Of a stretch of 64,000 bases of DNA, positions 27,001-37,000 are shown in pieces. The notes beneath the pieces were generated by a model that was not told the origin of the DNA, ran no database searches, and saw only the letters and a list, made by a program, of their open reading frames with translations. A program made the translations under genes and the position numbers. The stretch's first letter is position 1. Each line of letters opens with the position of its first letter. Source of the stretch: Candidatus Zixiibacteriota bacterium (lineage in GTDB: Bacteria; Zixibacteria; MSB-5A5; GN15; FEB-12); NCBI GenBank assembly GCA_017999435.1, contig JAGNLV010000002.1, positions 372,001 to 436,000 on the forward strand. Direction: 5' to 3'.

Positions 27001-30000
27001 AATATCCTTCTCACGTTCGGGGTGAGCGCGAGCGACCCGGACGAGACGACGCCTGCCCTCTCGGCGGCCAATCTCCCCACCGGGGCGAGCTTCACCGATA
27101 ACGGGGACGGGACCGGGACGTTCACCTGGACGCCGACGTTCGCCCAGGCCGGCGCCTACGACGTGACGTTCACCGCCTCCGACGGCTCGCTGACCGATCA
27201 GGAGATCGTGAACATCACGGTCACCGAGGCGGGCAACCAGGCGCCGGTGCTGGCGGCGATCGGTCCGAAGAGCACCACTGAAGATGTCCTCCTGACGTTC
27301 GGGGTAAGCGCAAGCGATCCCGACGGGACGACCCCCGCCCTCACGGCGACTGGTCTCCCCACCGGGGCGAGCTTCACCGACAACGGGGACGGGACGGGAA
27401 CGTTCTCCTGGACGCCCTCTTTCACCCAGGCCGGGGTTTACAGCGTGACGTTTGCGGCCTCCGACGGCTCGCTGACCGACCAGGAGATCGTGAGCATCAC
27501 GGTCAGCGAATCGGGCAACCAGGCCCCGATTCTGGCGGCGATCGGTCCGCAGACGACGACCGAGCAGGTGCGGCTGCTGTTTGTGGTGTCGGCCTCCGAC
27601 CCGGATCTGACGACCCCGACCCTGACGGCCACCGGACTGCCGAGCGGCGCGACATTCACCGACAACGGGAACGGGACCGGGACGTTCGACTGGACGCCGA
27701 CGTACACGCAGGCGGGGGCCTACAACGTGACGTTCACGGCGTCCGACGGTTCGCTGACCGATGACGAGGTTGTAGCCATAACGGTCAATGACGCGGGCAA
27801 CCAGGCACCGGTGCTGGCGGCGATCGGTCCAAAGAGCACCACTGAAGATGTCCTCTTGACGTTCGGGGTAAGCGCGAGCGACCCGGACGAGACGACGCCT
27901 TCGCTGTCGGCAACCAATCTCCCCGCCGGGGCGAGCTTCACCGACAACGGGGACGGGACCGGGACGTTCACCTGGACGCCGACGTTCGCCCAGGCCGGGG
28001 TCTACAACGTGACATTCACGGCCTCCGACGGCTCGCTGACCGACCAGGAGATCGTGACCATCACGGTGAACGAATCCGGCAACCAGGCGCCGGTGCTGGC
28101 GGCGATCGGGCCGCAGAGCACTACTGAAAATATCCTCCTCACGTTCGCGGTCAACGCGAGCGATCCGGACGGGACAACCCCCGCCCTCTCGGCGACCGGA
28201 CTCCCCACCGGGGCGAGCTTCACCGACAACGGGAACGGGACGGGAACGTTTACCTGGACGCCCTCGTTCGCCCAGGCCGGAGTCTACAACGTGACATTCA
28301 CGGCGTCGGACGGTGTTCTGGTCGACCAGGAGGAGGTCGCGATAACGGTCAATGAGGCCGGCAACCAGGCCCCGATTTTGGCGGCGATCGGTCCGCAGAG
28401 CACGACCGAGAATGTCCTGCTCACGTTCGGGGTGAGCGCGAGCGACCCGGACGGGACGACCCCTGTCCTGTCGGCGACCAATCTCCCCGCCGGCGCGAGC
28501 TTCACCGACAACGGCAACGGGACCGGCACATTCAGTTGGACGCCGACGTTCACCGAGGCCGGATCGTACAACGTGACGTTTACGGCGTCCGACGGTTCGC
28601 TGACCGATGAGGAGATCGTCGCGATCACCGTGAACGAGGCGGGGAACCAGCCGCCGGTGCTGGCGGAGATCGGGCCGAAAGCGACGGCCGAAGAAGCGCT
28701 CCTGACGTTCGGGGTGTCGGCGACGGATGCGGACGGCACGACGCCCGCCCTGTCGGCGACGGATCTCCCAAGCGGGGCGAATTTCACGGATAACGGCAAC
28801 GGCACGGGGACGTTCACCTGGACGCCGACGTTTGCCCAGGCCGGCATCTACAACGTGACATTCACCGCGTCCGACGGTCTGCTGACCGATGAGGAGATCG
28901 TGGAGATTACGGTTGTCGACGCGGGCAACCAGGCGCCGGTGCTGGCGGCGATCGGCCCCAAGAGCACGACCGAAGCGGTGCCGCTGCTCTTTGACGTGAG
29001 CGCGGCCGACGCCGACGGCACGACACCGACATTCACGACCTCGACGCTGCCGGCGGGGGCGACCTTTATCGACAACGGCGACGGGACGGGGTCGTTCGAC
29101 TGGACGCCGGATTATACCCAGGCGGGCGTTTACAACGTGACGTTCCGGGCGACCGACGGGGTGGCGACCGACAGCGAGACGGTGGCGATCACGGTGCTCG
29201 ACGCCGGGAATCAGAGCCCGGTGCTGGCCGCGATCGGATCGAAGAGCACGACCGAGAATGTGCTGCTGCAGTTCACAGTGTCGGCCGGCGACCCGGATGG
29301 GACGACACCCGCCCTGACCGCGACCGGCCTGCCGAGCGGCGCGGTATTCACCGACAACGGGGACGGGACCGGAACGTTTGACTGGACGCCCACGTACACG
29401 CAGGCGGGGGCCTACAACGTGACGTTTACGGCGTCCGACGGTTCGCTGACCGATGAGGAGGTCGTCGCGATCACGGTCCTCGAGGCCGGCAACCAGCCGC
29501 CGGTGCTGGCGGCGATCGGGCCGAAAGCGACCACGGAGGGGGTCCAACTGCTGTTCGCGGTGAGCGCCTCCGATCCGGACGGCACAACCCCGACTCTGAC
29601 GACGTCGGACCTGCCGACGGGGGCGACGTTCACGGACCACGGGGACGGTACCGGGACATTCGACTGGACGCCGGGATTTGCGGACGCGGGCGCGTACAGC
29701 GTCACGTTCCGGGCGATTGACGGTCTCGTGGTGGACAGCGAAGTTGTCGCGATCACGGTGGTGGAGTCGGGCAACCAGGCGCCGGTGCTCGACCCGATCG
29801 GGGCGCAGGCCGGGACGGAGGCGGTCCTCCTGACGTTTGCGGTGTCCGCGAGCGATCCGGACGGCACCACGCCGTCGCTGCTGGCCGGGAGCCTCCCGAC
29901 GGGAGCGGTGTTCACCGACCACGCCAACGGGACGGGGACGTTCAGTTGGACGCCGACGTTTGCCCAGGCCGGCATCTACAACGTGGTATTCACCGCGTCC

Positions 30001-33000
30001 GACGGTTCGCTGACGGACGACGAGATAGTGACGATAACGATCGCCGACGCGGGCAACCAGGCGCCGATCCTGGCCCCCATCGGCCCGCAGGATACGCAGG
30101 AGGGGATCCAGCTGCTCTTTGCGGTGACGGCGAGCGACGCGGACGGGACAATCCCGACGCTGACGAGCTCGGCGCTGCCGGGGGGAGCGCTGTTTACGGA
30201 CCACGGCGACGGGACGGGGACGTTCGACTGGACGCCCGGGCCGACCGCCGCCGGATCCTACGCGGTGACGTTCTACGCCTCCGACGGAGCGGCAATCGAC
30301 AGCGAGGCGGTGGCCATCACGGTCTTCGCCGTCAACCAGCCGCCGGTTCTCAGTCCGATCGGGGCGCACACCGTCAACGAGGGAGTGATCCTTAACCTGC
30401 CGGTGTCGGCAAGCGACCCTGACGGGGATTTCCCCCTCCTCTCCACGAGCGTGCTTCCGACCGGAGCCGTGTTCGCGGACAACGGCGACGGCACGGGGGC
30501 GCTGACCTGGACGCCGACGTACGTGCAGGCGGGCGTGTACACGGTGACGTTCTACGCGACCGACGCCCTGCTCTCGACGGCGGTGGATTCGGAAATGGTG
30601 ACCATCAACGTTCTCAACGTCAACCGCCCGCCGGTGCTTCAGCCGATAGGGACGCGGGCGATTGCCGAGGGTTCGACCTTGTCGTTCCTGGTCACGGCGG
30701 CCGATCCCGACGGGGCTTTCCCCCTGCTGACCACTTCGGTGCTGCCCGGCACGGCGGCGTTTACGGATAACGGCAACGGCACGGCGCTCTTCCTGTGGGC
30801 GACCACGTTCGCCGACGCCGGGACCTACACGGTGACGTTCTACGCGACCGATGCGTTCTACCCGGCGGAAGTGGACTCCGAGGTGGTGACGATCATAGTG
30901 GGCGAGGCGGGGAATCAGCCCCCGCAGTGGACGGAGATCAACGACACCACGGTCGCGGAAGGTGCGACGCTGGTGCTCACGGTGAGTGCGGCCGACTTCG
31001 AAGGGAACCTCATCGCGCTGACGGTCAGCGCGACGCTGGACGCGGCCAACTACACGTTTGTCGACAACGGCGACGGGACCGGCGTGCTTACCTACACGCC
31101 GGACTATCTCGACGCCGGGCTGGATTCAATCCGGTTCATCGCGACCGACAATGCGGCGCCGCCGCTCTCGAGCGTGATGCGGGTGGCGGTGACGACGCTC
31201 GATCGGAACCAGCCGCCGCAGTTCCTCCCGGCCGGCCCGTACGCGGTCGACGCGCTCGACACGCTCCAGTTCACGATCACGGCCTACGATTCGACCGACG
31301 CCCAGGACGGGCGGATCTTCCTCTCGGTGGTCGACCTGCCCGCAAACGCCCGCTTCACGGACAACGGCAACAACACCGGACGGTTCTGGTTTGCCCCGAC
31401 GCTGGCCCAGGTCGGGGTCGATACCATCCACTTCATCGGGGTCGATGACGACGTGCCGGCGCAGACCGGCTACCTGAGCGTGGTGGTGACGGTGCGCCAG
31501 GTGAACCAGGCGCCGGTGCTCAGCCCGATCGGCACCCGGAAGGTGGCCGAGGGCGGCACGCTCATCATCGATCTCGCCGCGACCGATCCGGAAGGGGCGG
31601 TGCCGGCCTTCTCGGTCAAGAATGCGCCCCCGAACTCGGCCCTGGTCGATCACGGGGACGGCACGGCGTCCTGGACGTTCACGCCGAGCTTCACTCAGGC
31701 CGGGCTGTATTATGTCGAGTTCCGCGCCTCCGACGGCCAGTCGTTCGACAAGGAAGTCGTGCTCATCCAGGTGACGGAAGCGGGCGATCAGGCCCCCTAC
31801 TTCACCTATGTGCCGACGCCGAGCGTGGTCGAAGGGGAGACGCTGACCGACTCGATTCGGGCGACTGATCCGGATCTCGACCCGGTGACGCTGAGCGTGG
31901 TCGAGGGCACCACGCCGGCGCACTTCACGTTCACGAACGTGGGCGGCGGACTCGGCACCTACACCTTCGCACCGGACTTCACCCAGTCCGGGATCCACGT
32001 GATCCAGGTGGTGGCGACAGCCAACGAGCGGGCCGACACGACCGACCTCCTGATCGAGGTGATCGAGTTCGGGAACCATCCCCCGGCGCTCGCCTTCATC
32101 CAGAACCAGTTTACGACCGAACTGCGGCTGCTGACGTTCTCGGTCCAGGGCGGGGACATCGACGGCGATATCCCGATCCTGTCCACCAGTCCGCTCCCGG
32201 GCGCGGCAACCTTTGTCGACAGCCTCAACGGCAAGGGGGGGTTCCGCTGGCTGCCGTCGGACCAGGACGCCGGGGTCTACGAGATCACGTTCTATGCGGC
32301 CGACGGGAATCCGGCGTACCCGGACGACATCGATTCGCAGAAGGTGACGATCACGGTGGCCGACACGAACCGGGTGCCGCTGACGCTGGTTCAGCCGGCG
32401 GCGCCCACGGACGTGAACGAGGGGCTGTTGATCACGCGCTGGTTCCAGGCGACCGATCCCGACGGGACCACACCGGTTTTGTCGGCGCATCTGAGCGGCG
32501 CGGACACGCTGGCGCGCAACATGACCTTCGTCGACTCGGGCAACGGGCACGGGGCGATCTTCTTCACGCCCGACTACGCCCAGGGCAACAGCAACCCGAG
32601 TTTCTACTACTTCGTGTTCCGGGCCACGGATGCGGACAATCCGGCGCTCCAGGTGGAGTCGGCAACCCAGACATTCCGGGTCTTCAACGTGCCCCAGCCT
32701 CCGGTCATGTCGTTCACGCCGAGTACGGGGCCATTCACGGTCAACGAAGGGGATTCGGTGCGCTTCTCGGTGCTGTCGATGGATCCGGACGGTCTCCAAC
32801 CGGTGATGCGGGCGGAGAATGTGCCGGTGAATGCCACGGTCGTGGTGTCGCCGCCCAACAGCCTCCGCTTCACCTTCCGGCCCAATTACGCCCAGGCCGG
32901 CACCTACGAGGTGCGGATCATCGCCGACGATGCGACGGCGGCGGTCCCGCGGCTGTCCGACACCGAGATCGTGACGATCACGGTGGTGGACATGGGCAAC

Positions 33001-33486
33001 CAGGCGCCGTACTGGAGCGGGACGTATCCGGCGACGGTCGACGTGTACCCGGATATTCAGCATACGACGACGGTGACGGCGGTTGACCCGGACGGGTTGC
33101 CGCTGGTGCTGACGGCGGGGCCGCTGATTGCCGGGGCCAACTTCGTGGACGACAACAACGGGACGGGCCGGTACATTATCCTGGCCGATGCACTGCAGGT
33201 CGGGACGGTGTCGACGGTGACATTCACGGTGACCGATTCCGGCGGGCTAACCGACGAGATGCAAATAACATACAGAGTGCTGTCGTTCCTCCGCGGAGAC
33301 GCGGATGCGAACAGCCAGTACTCGCTGAACGACGTGGTCTTCCTGGCGAATTACCTCTTCCGGGGCGGCCAGGCGCCGGCGCCGTTGGAGTCGGGTGACG
33401 TTGACATGAACGGGCGGATTGAGGTGGCCGATCTGGTGTACATGATCAATTTCCTGTACAAGTCGGGACCGCGTCCGCCGCAATAA
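24079..33486 (+). CDS. Giant secreted repeat protein: about 32 cadherin/Ig-like domains plus C-terminal dockerin-like module
   Basis: 3135 residues. GGAGGAAG precedes the ATG and a signal peptide ends AAGAAAQ. From residue ~18 to ~3070 I count 32 tandem units of about 93-100 residues, each built as N-Q-x-P-V-L-x-x-I-G ... E-x-x-x-L-x-F ... D-x-D-G ... LPxGAxF-x-DNGxGTGxFxWTP ... G-x-Y-x-V-T-F-x-A-x-DG ... D-x-E-x-V-x-I-T-V. This is the putative-Ig/cadherin-like family that makes extended, often calcium-stiffened stalks. Units 2-7 are almost identical at DNA level; units from 25 on are divergent. Residues ~3072-3135 are a dockerin-like pair (GDADANSQYSLNDVVFLANY and GDVDMNGRIEVADLVYMI). There is no C-terminal sorting domain, so surface attachment probably depends on the dockerin-like module. 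Confidence 0.9.
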   Translation: MSRIHALILTGVLLLAAGAAAQTAPPVLDPIGAQSVNENVSLNFGVSASDADATIPVLSTSALPTGATFTDNLDGTGSFAWTPDFTQASEYSVTFYAADAVTADIDSEIVSITVNNVNQEPVLAAIGPRSVAENANLNFGVSASDADGQALTLTTSTLPLGATFTDNGNGTGTLDWTPDFTQSGVHNVTFRASDGTAIDSEIVAITVTNVNQEPVLAAIGPRGVAENANLNFGVSASDADGQALTLTTSTLPLGATFTDNGNGTGTFDWTPDYTQSGVYNVTFRASDGTAIDSEIVAITVTNVNQEPVLAAIGPKSVAENANLNFGVSASDADGQALTLTTSTLPLGATFTDNGNGTGTLDWTPDFTQSGVHNVTFRASDGTAIDSEIVAITVTNVNQEPVLAAIGPRSVAENANLNFGVSASDADGQALTLTTSALPSGATFTDNGNGTGTFDWTPDFTQSGVHNVTFRASDGTAIDSEIVAITVTDVNQEPVLAAIGPRSVAENANLNFGVSASDADGQALTLTTSALPSGATFTDNGNGTGTFDWTPDYTQSGVYNVTFRASDGTAIDSEIVAITVTNVNQEPVLAAIGPRSVAENANLNFGVSASDADGQALTLTTSTLPLGATFTDNGNGTGTFDWTPDYTQSGVYNVTFRASDGTAIDSEIVAITVNEVGNQQPVLAAIGNKSITEGIPLNFGVSATDAESTPVLTTSLLPTGAAFTDNGNGTGAFSWTPGYTQSGTYLVMFYARDDSLAVDSELVQVFVLEAGNQAPVLAAIGPKTTTEDVNLNFAVSASDPDGTTPNLTATGLPTGATFTNHGDGTGTFDWTPGFTDAGVYNVTFRASDGTLIDDEVVAITVLESGNQAPVLAAIGPKSTTENILLTFGVSAGDPDGQTPVLTTSTLPTGATFVDNGNGTGTFSWTPTFTQAGAHNVTFYAADGALLDSEVVAITVIDAGNQAPVLAAIGPKSTTENILLTFGVSASDPDETTPALSAANLPTGASFTDNGDGTGTFTWTPTFAQAGAYDVTFTASDGSLTDQEIVNITVTEAGNQAPVLAAIGPKSTTEDVLLTFGVSASDPDGTTPALTATGLPTGASFTDNGDGTGTFSWTPSFTQAGVYSVTFAASDGSLTDQEIVSITVSESGNQAPILAAIGPQTTTEQVRLLFVVSASDPDLTTPTLTATGLPSGATFTDNGNGTGTFDWTPTYTQAGAYNVTFTASDGSLTDDEVVAITVNDAGNQAPVLAAIGPKSTTEDVLLTFGVSASDPDETTPSLSATNLPAGASFTDNGDGTGTFTWTPTFAQAGVYNVTFTASDGSLTDQEIVTITVNESGNQAPVLAAIGPQSTTENILLTFAVNASDPDGTTPALSATGLPTGASFTDNGNGTGTFTWTPSFAQAGVYNVTFTASDGVLVDQEEVAITVNEAGNQAPILAAIGPQSTTENVLLTFGVSASDPDGTTPVLSATNLPAGASFTDNGNGTGTFSWTPTFTEAGSYNVTFTASDGSLTDEEIVAITVNEAGNQPPVLAEIGPKATAEEALLTFGVSATDADGTTPALSATDLPSGANFTDNGNGTGTFTWTPTFAQAGIYNVTFTASDGLLTDEEIVEITVVDAGNQAPVLAAIGPKSTTEAVPLLFDVSAADADGTTPTFTTSTLPAGATFIDNGDGTGSFDWTPDYTQAGVYNVTFRATDGVATDSETVAITVLDAGNQSPVLAAIGSKSTTENVLLQFTVSAGDPDGTTPALTATGLPSGAVFTDNGDGTGTFDWTPTYTQAGAYNVTFTASDGSLTDEEVVAITVLEAGNQPPVLAAIGPKATTEGVQLLFAVSASDPDGTTPTLTTSDLPTGATFTDHGDGTGTFDWTPGFADAGAYSVTFRAIDGLVVDSEVVAITVVESGNQAPVLDPIGAQAGTEAVLLTFAVSASDPDGTTPSLLAGSLPTGAVFTDHANGTGTFSWTPTFAQAGIYNVVFTASDGSLTDDEIVTITIADAGNQAPILAPIGPQDTQEGIQLLFAVTASDADGTIPTLTSSALPGGALFTDHGDGTGTFDWTPGPTAAGSYAVTFYASDGAAIDSEAVAITVFAVNQPPVLSPIGAHTVNEGVILNLPVSASDPDGDFPLLSTSVLPTGAVFADNGDGTGALTWTPTYVQAGVYTVTFYATDALLSTAVDSEMVTINVLNVNRPPVLQPIGTRAIAEGSTLSFLVTAADPDGAFPLLTTSVLPGTAAFTDNGNGTALFLWATTFADAGTYTVTFYATDAFYPAEVDSEVVTIIVGEAGNQPPQWTEINDTTVAEGATLVLTVSAADFEGNLIALTVSATLDAANYTFVDNGDGTGVLTYTPDYLDAGLDSIRFIATDNAAPPLSSVMRVAVTTLDRNQPPQFLPAGPYAVDALDTLQFTITAYDSTDAQDGRIFLSVVDLPANARFTDNGNNTGRFWFAPTLAQVGVDTIHFIGVDDDVPAQTGYLSVVVTVRQVNQAPVLSPIGTRKVAEGGTLIIDLAATDPEGAVPAFSVKNAPPNSALVDHGDGTASWTFTPSFTQAGLYYVEFRASDGQSFDKEVVLIQVTEAGDQAPYFTYVPTPSVVEGETLTDSIRATDPDLDPVTLSVVEGTTPAHFTFTNVGGGLGTYTFAPDFTQSGIHVIQVVATANERADTTDLLIEVIEFGNHPPALAFIQNQFTTELRLLTFSVQGGDIDGDIPILSTSPLPGAATFVDSLNGKGGFRWLPSDQDAGVYEITFYAADGNPAYPDDIDSQKVTITVADTNRVPLTLVQPAAPTDVNEGLLITRWFQATDPDGTTPVLSAHLSGADTLARNMTFVDSGNGHGAIFFTPDYAQGNSNPSFYYFVFRATDADNPALQVESATQTFRVFNVPQPPVMSFTPSTGPFTVNEGDSVRFSVLSMDPDGLQPVMRAENVPVNATVVVSPPNSLRFTFRPNYAQAGTYEVRIIADDATAAVPRLSDTEIVTITVVDMGNQAPYWSGTYPATVDVYPDIQHTTTVTAVDPDGLPLVLTAGPLIAGANFVDDNNGTGRYIILADALQVGTVSTVTFTVTDSGGLTDEMQITYRVLSFLRGDADANSQYSLNDVVFLANYLFRGGQAPAPLESGDVDMNGRIEVADLVYMINFLYKSGPRPPQ
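24430..26106 (+). repeat. Six near-identical 279-base tandem units
   Basis: Units start at 24430, 24709, 24988, 25267, 25546 and 25825; the last is 282 bases. They differ mainly in a few variant patches (STLPLG versus SALPSG; LDWTPDF versus FDWTPDY) shuffled between copies, as expected from recent unequal crossing-over or gene conversion. Confidence 0.9.
26107..33290 (+). repeat. Diverged part of the tandem domain array
   Basis: About 25 further units of roughly 282-300 bases in phase with the reading frame. Their DNA has drifted, but the protein pattern persists, so they are older than the 24430-26106 block. Confidence 0.85.
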
Positions 33487-33519
33487 CTGCGTTGTCGGCA
33501 GCGACTTTTGCCACAAAGA

Positions 33520-33547
33520 GCCGCCCTCTCGGGCGGCTTTTTGTTGT
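33520..33547 (+). terminator. Intrinsic terminator
   Basis: GCCGCCC / GGGCGGC with loop TCTC, followed by TTTTTGTTGT. Confidence 0.92.
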
Positions 33548-33602
33548 CGTTTTTATGCTTGCGAAGGGGGGGTGATTTTAGTATGTGAAGCGGGAAAAAC
33601 GC

Positions 33603-33631
33603 TTGACAGGAACCTATTATAACCTTATATA
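33603..33631 (+). promoter_or_regulatory. Strong sigma70 promoter
   Basis: Perfect TTGACA (33603-33608), 17-base spacer, TATATA (33626-33631). Confidence 0.75.
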
Positions 33632-34050
33632 TGTGATAGCTTTCGCGGAAGTGGTATGGTTGGCAAAACAGGAAGGTCTTGCTGAATTCTCTCTTGACGC
33701 ATTGCCGTTATTCTCGAAGGCTAACAGACTTTCAGTTCAGTTTTTGATTCGCCATGCTGCTTGGATACGTAGAACTTTGCCGTAGACGTACGCTTGCTTC
33801 AGAATTTCGTGGGACGAATGAACCTTTGGTGAGCGCTGCGGGCGATGTCTGCTTGCGGGGCAGTTGCCCGGGTGCACAGGAAGGGAGGTGGATCCACACA
33901 GAGAGTCAATAGCTTTTGCGCTTGCAACCGGAGGCGCACGCCCGGGGTCTCGCTCCGGCCCGCGTCTTCGGGTCCTGAGTGGTTAACCATGTATTTGGTG
34001 ACGTAGAGGAATAAGTTGGGAACACTCTCAAACTCTCGAAAGGAGTTGCG

Positions 34051-37000
34051 ATGACAAGGAAGATTACCTCAGTAGCAATCCTCTCCTTGCTTCTGGTTGC
34101 GTTTCTCGGGGTAACGGTGTTTGCCGCCAGCGCGCCGCAACAGACGAAGCGGACGGTGGACAAACAGATCAATGCCTCGATGCAGTATGCCTTCCCGTAT
34201 CCGGACGAGCAGTCGATTCCGGGTTCGGTGCGGGTACAACCCGGCCAGCAGCTGGGGATTGCCTCTCCGACCGCGTCCCCGGGCTTGGCCGTGGGTAACA
34301 CGTTCTACGACTACCAGCACAACGGCCGCGTCGGTCGTATGAACGAGACCCGGACGGGCGGTAAGACCATTGCTCACTTCTCGTGGATGTTCCTGCCGAG
34401 CGCGGCCCTCGTTGACCGGGCGGCGGCGTACACGCAGTACGACTTCTCGACGCAGCAGTTGTACTCGCCGTTTGCGACGCTGCAGGCGACGGGCGACTAT
34501 GCCGGCTACGTCAACCTGGATGTGACCAATGACAACCGGGCGGTCGTGACCTGCCACAACCAGGAAGCGGTCGACGCTCACTACGACATCGAAGTCTACT
34601 GGGACTTCATGGAAGGGTTCGTGACCTTCGGGTACCGCGACTCCGTCCCGGCGGCGCTCTCGCAGTATGCGAAGCAGCCGCAGGTCGGCACGGACTACAA
34701 CGAAGTGAACTGGCCCTCGATGGCGTATGTGGAAGGCCCGACCCCGGGCGACACCGTGACCCATGTGTTCGGCCAGGCTTCGCTGCCGGAAGCCGGCGAC
34801 CCCCAGGCGATCTACTACTTCCGTCGCGTGGGCGCGATGGACGACCCGGCCGCGACCTGGGACTTCCCGCCGAAGGTGGTCGACACGGTGCATGACATCG
34901 CGCAGACGGTCGACGGGAATGACGCTGGGAAGACGGCTCTGGTGTGGATTGCGAACGTACCCTGCACCGACGCCGATCCGGACACCGCCTCCTGCGATGA
35001 AATCGCCGGGGCGACCCAGTGGAACAACGACCTCTATTATCAGATCTCGCTGGACTACGGCGTCACTTGGCAGCCGCGGGTGAACGTGACCAAGAGCCGG
35101 ATCGCCCAGGCCGCCGACATCCCGCACTTCCAGCCGTACACCGACCTCGGGATTCTGCTGGACACCCAGGGCGACCTCCACATCATCTGGGGCGCGGCCT
35201 ACTGGCCGACCGGTTCGACGCTGTACGTGTTCAGCCGCAGCGCCATTCTCCACTGGTCGCAGGACGTGCCGTACATTCGGACGGTGGTCGATGCGACCTG
35301 GGAGCCGGGCGACTGCTTCCCGGGCGTGTGGAACCTGACGGTTGCGAAGATGTCGATCTCCGAGTGCCGCAACAAGTTCTATGTGCTGTTCAGCCAGTTT
35401 AACGACCGGCCGAACGGCGTGTTGACGGACTGCGCCACCGAGTCGAACCCGGGTTATCCGGACGGCGCGGCGAACGCCGATCTGTACGTCAGCATTTCGA
35501 ACGACAGCGGTCTGACTTGGGACCGTGCCCGCAACCTGACCAACTCGCGCACGCCGGGCTGTGACTCGGCGAACGGCGCGGGCGGTCCGTGCGACAACGA
35601 CATGTGGGCGACCATGGCTCGCTTCGGCGACACCCACAATGCCGGCGCGGGCGTGCCGGTGGTTCTCCCGGCCGGCGCCTCGGGCGGTTCCGGCTTCTAC
35701 CTCGATGTGCAGTACATCAACGACCACTCCGCGGGCGGTATTGTCCAGGACGAAGGTACCTGGCAGAACTCCGACGTGAAGTGGTTCCGGATGCAGTGTA
35801 TCGACCCGGTGGTGGCCCCGAACCCGGTCTGGAGCCCGCCTGAAATCGGCTTCCCGGCCTGGACGAAGGCTGGTGTGATCTTTGATTCGGTCGTGACCCT
35901 CACGAACATTGGTAACACCGCATACTCCTTCACCATCACCCCCATCATGGATGCTGGTCCGCTCTCCGGCTGGTTGAGCTACACCGGTTTCACCAGCCCG
36001 GTGAACTCCGGTCTGAACAACACGACCACCGGTACGGTGATTGTCACCCCGACCGGGGCGGTGGCCGGCCAGATCTACCATCTGACCGGGCGTCTGCGGT
36101 TCGTCAATGCCCAGATCGGCAACCGGGACTACGAGATCGACTTCATCGTGGCCGACACGGTTGTGCCGCCGGTGTTTGATACGATCGCGACGGCCTGCAC
36201 GCCGCTGGCGCTGATGGTTCGCAGCGACGGTCTCTTCGGCGGTTCGGATGAGAATATCCAGTGGTACAAGGGCATGGGCCTGGACTACTACGGGGTGGAC
36301 TGCGACACGACTGCCGGTCCGTACATTTACAGCGGCTCGCCGGTCGTCATGTGGCTGGATGGCTCCGACACGGTGGCCAACTGGACCGCGTTTGACAACG
36401 ACTATGTCACGCCGTTCGGTTTCTACCCGGTCAGCCATGTCGCCGCACATGCCGCCGGCGACTCCGGCCAGGTGTTCACGAGCACGTTCCTCGTCCGCGA
36501 CTCCTCGATCGCCATCGAGAAGACGTGGTTTGCGCCGCAGGTTGCCGACAGCTGCAACTTTGTGGTCCAGCGCCTGAAAATCTACTCGAATGACGGCCTG
36601 GCTCACAATGACCTGCTGATCGGCGAGGCGGTGGACTGGGATATCCCGTCCGATACCGGCTCGCGGAACGCCTCCGACTTCAACTCGACGTTGAAGCTGA
36701 TCTGGCAGCAGGGTGCGGAGTACAACGATACGCTGGAGTGCCAGAACAACGACGCGCGGTTCGGCGCGATGAAGTTCCTCGGCATGGCGTACGTGAACGG
36801 CCCGACCACCACCGTGCTCAACTCGACGGCCCCGTTCGGCGCCTACACGAAGGACAATCCGACCTACGTGTACGGCAACACCTACGGGTTCAACAAGAGC
36901 CAGTTGTGGGAGAACATGAAGGCCGGCGGTTGGTCGAAGTACACGTCGACGGCTCCTGAGTCGCTGTATACCGACCTCCACATGGCCATGACGTTCGACG

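Larger units (their letters stand above)
33487..34050 (+). other. Intergenic region: terminator, promoter and 420-base leader
   Basis: Terminator at 33520 and a near-perfect promoter at 33603, then about 420 bases of leader before the ATG at 34051. No gene: a 66-codon frame at 33585 contains the promoter itself and has no ribosome site. Confidence 0.6.

Noticed and set aside
25366-30369. A 1667-codon open frame on the minus strand inside the giant repeat gene, and similar long minus-strand frames opposite 18052, 21442, 34051 and 41438
   Set aside because: They are antisense to genes with clear domains, share their repeat structure, show Arg/His/Pro-rich composition, and exist because the sense genes avoid TTA, CTA and TCA codons in high-GC DNA.
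33585-33785. 66-codon plus-strand frame
   Set aside because: It contains the promoter boxes of the next gene and has no Shine-Dalgarno or domain.
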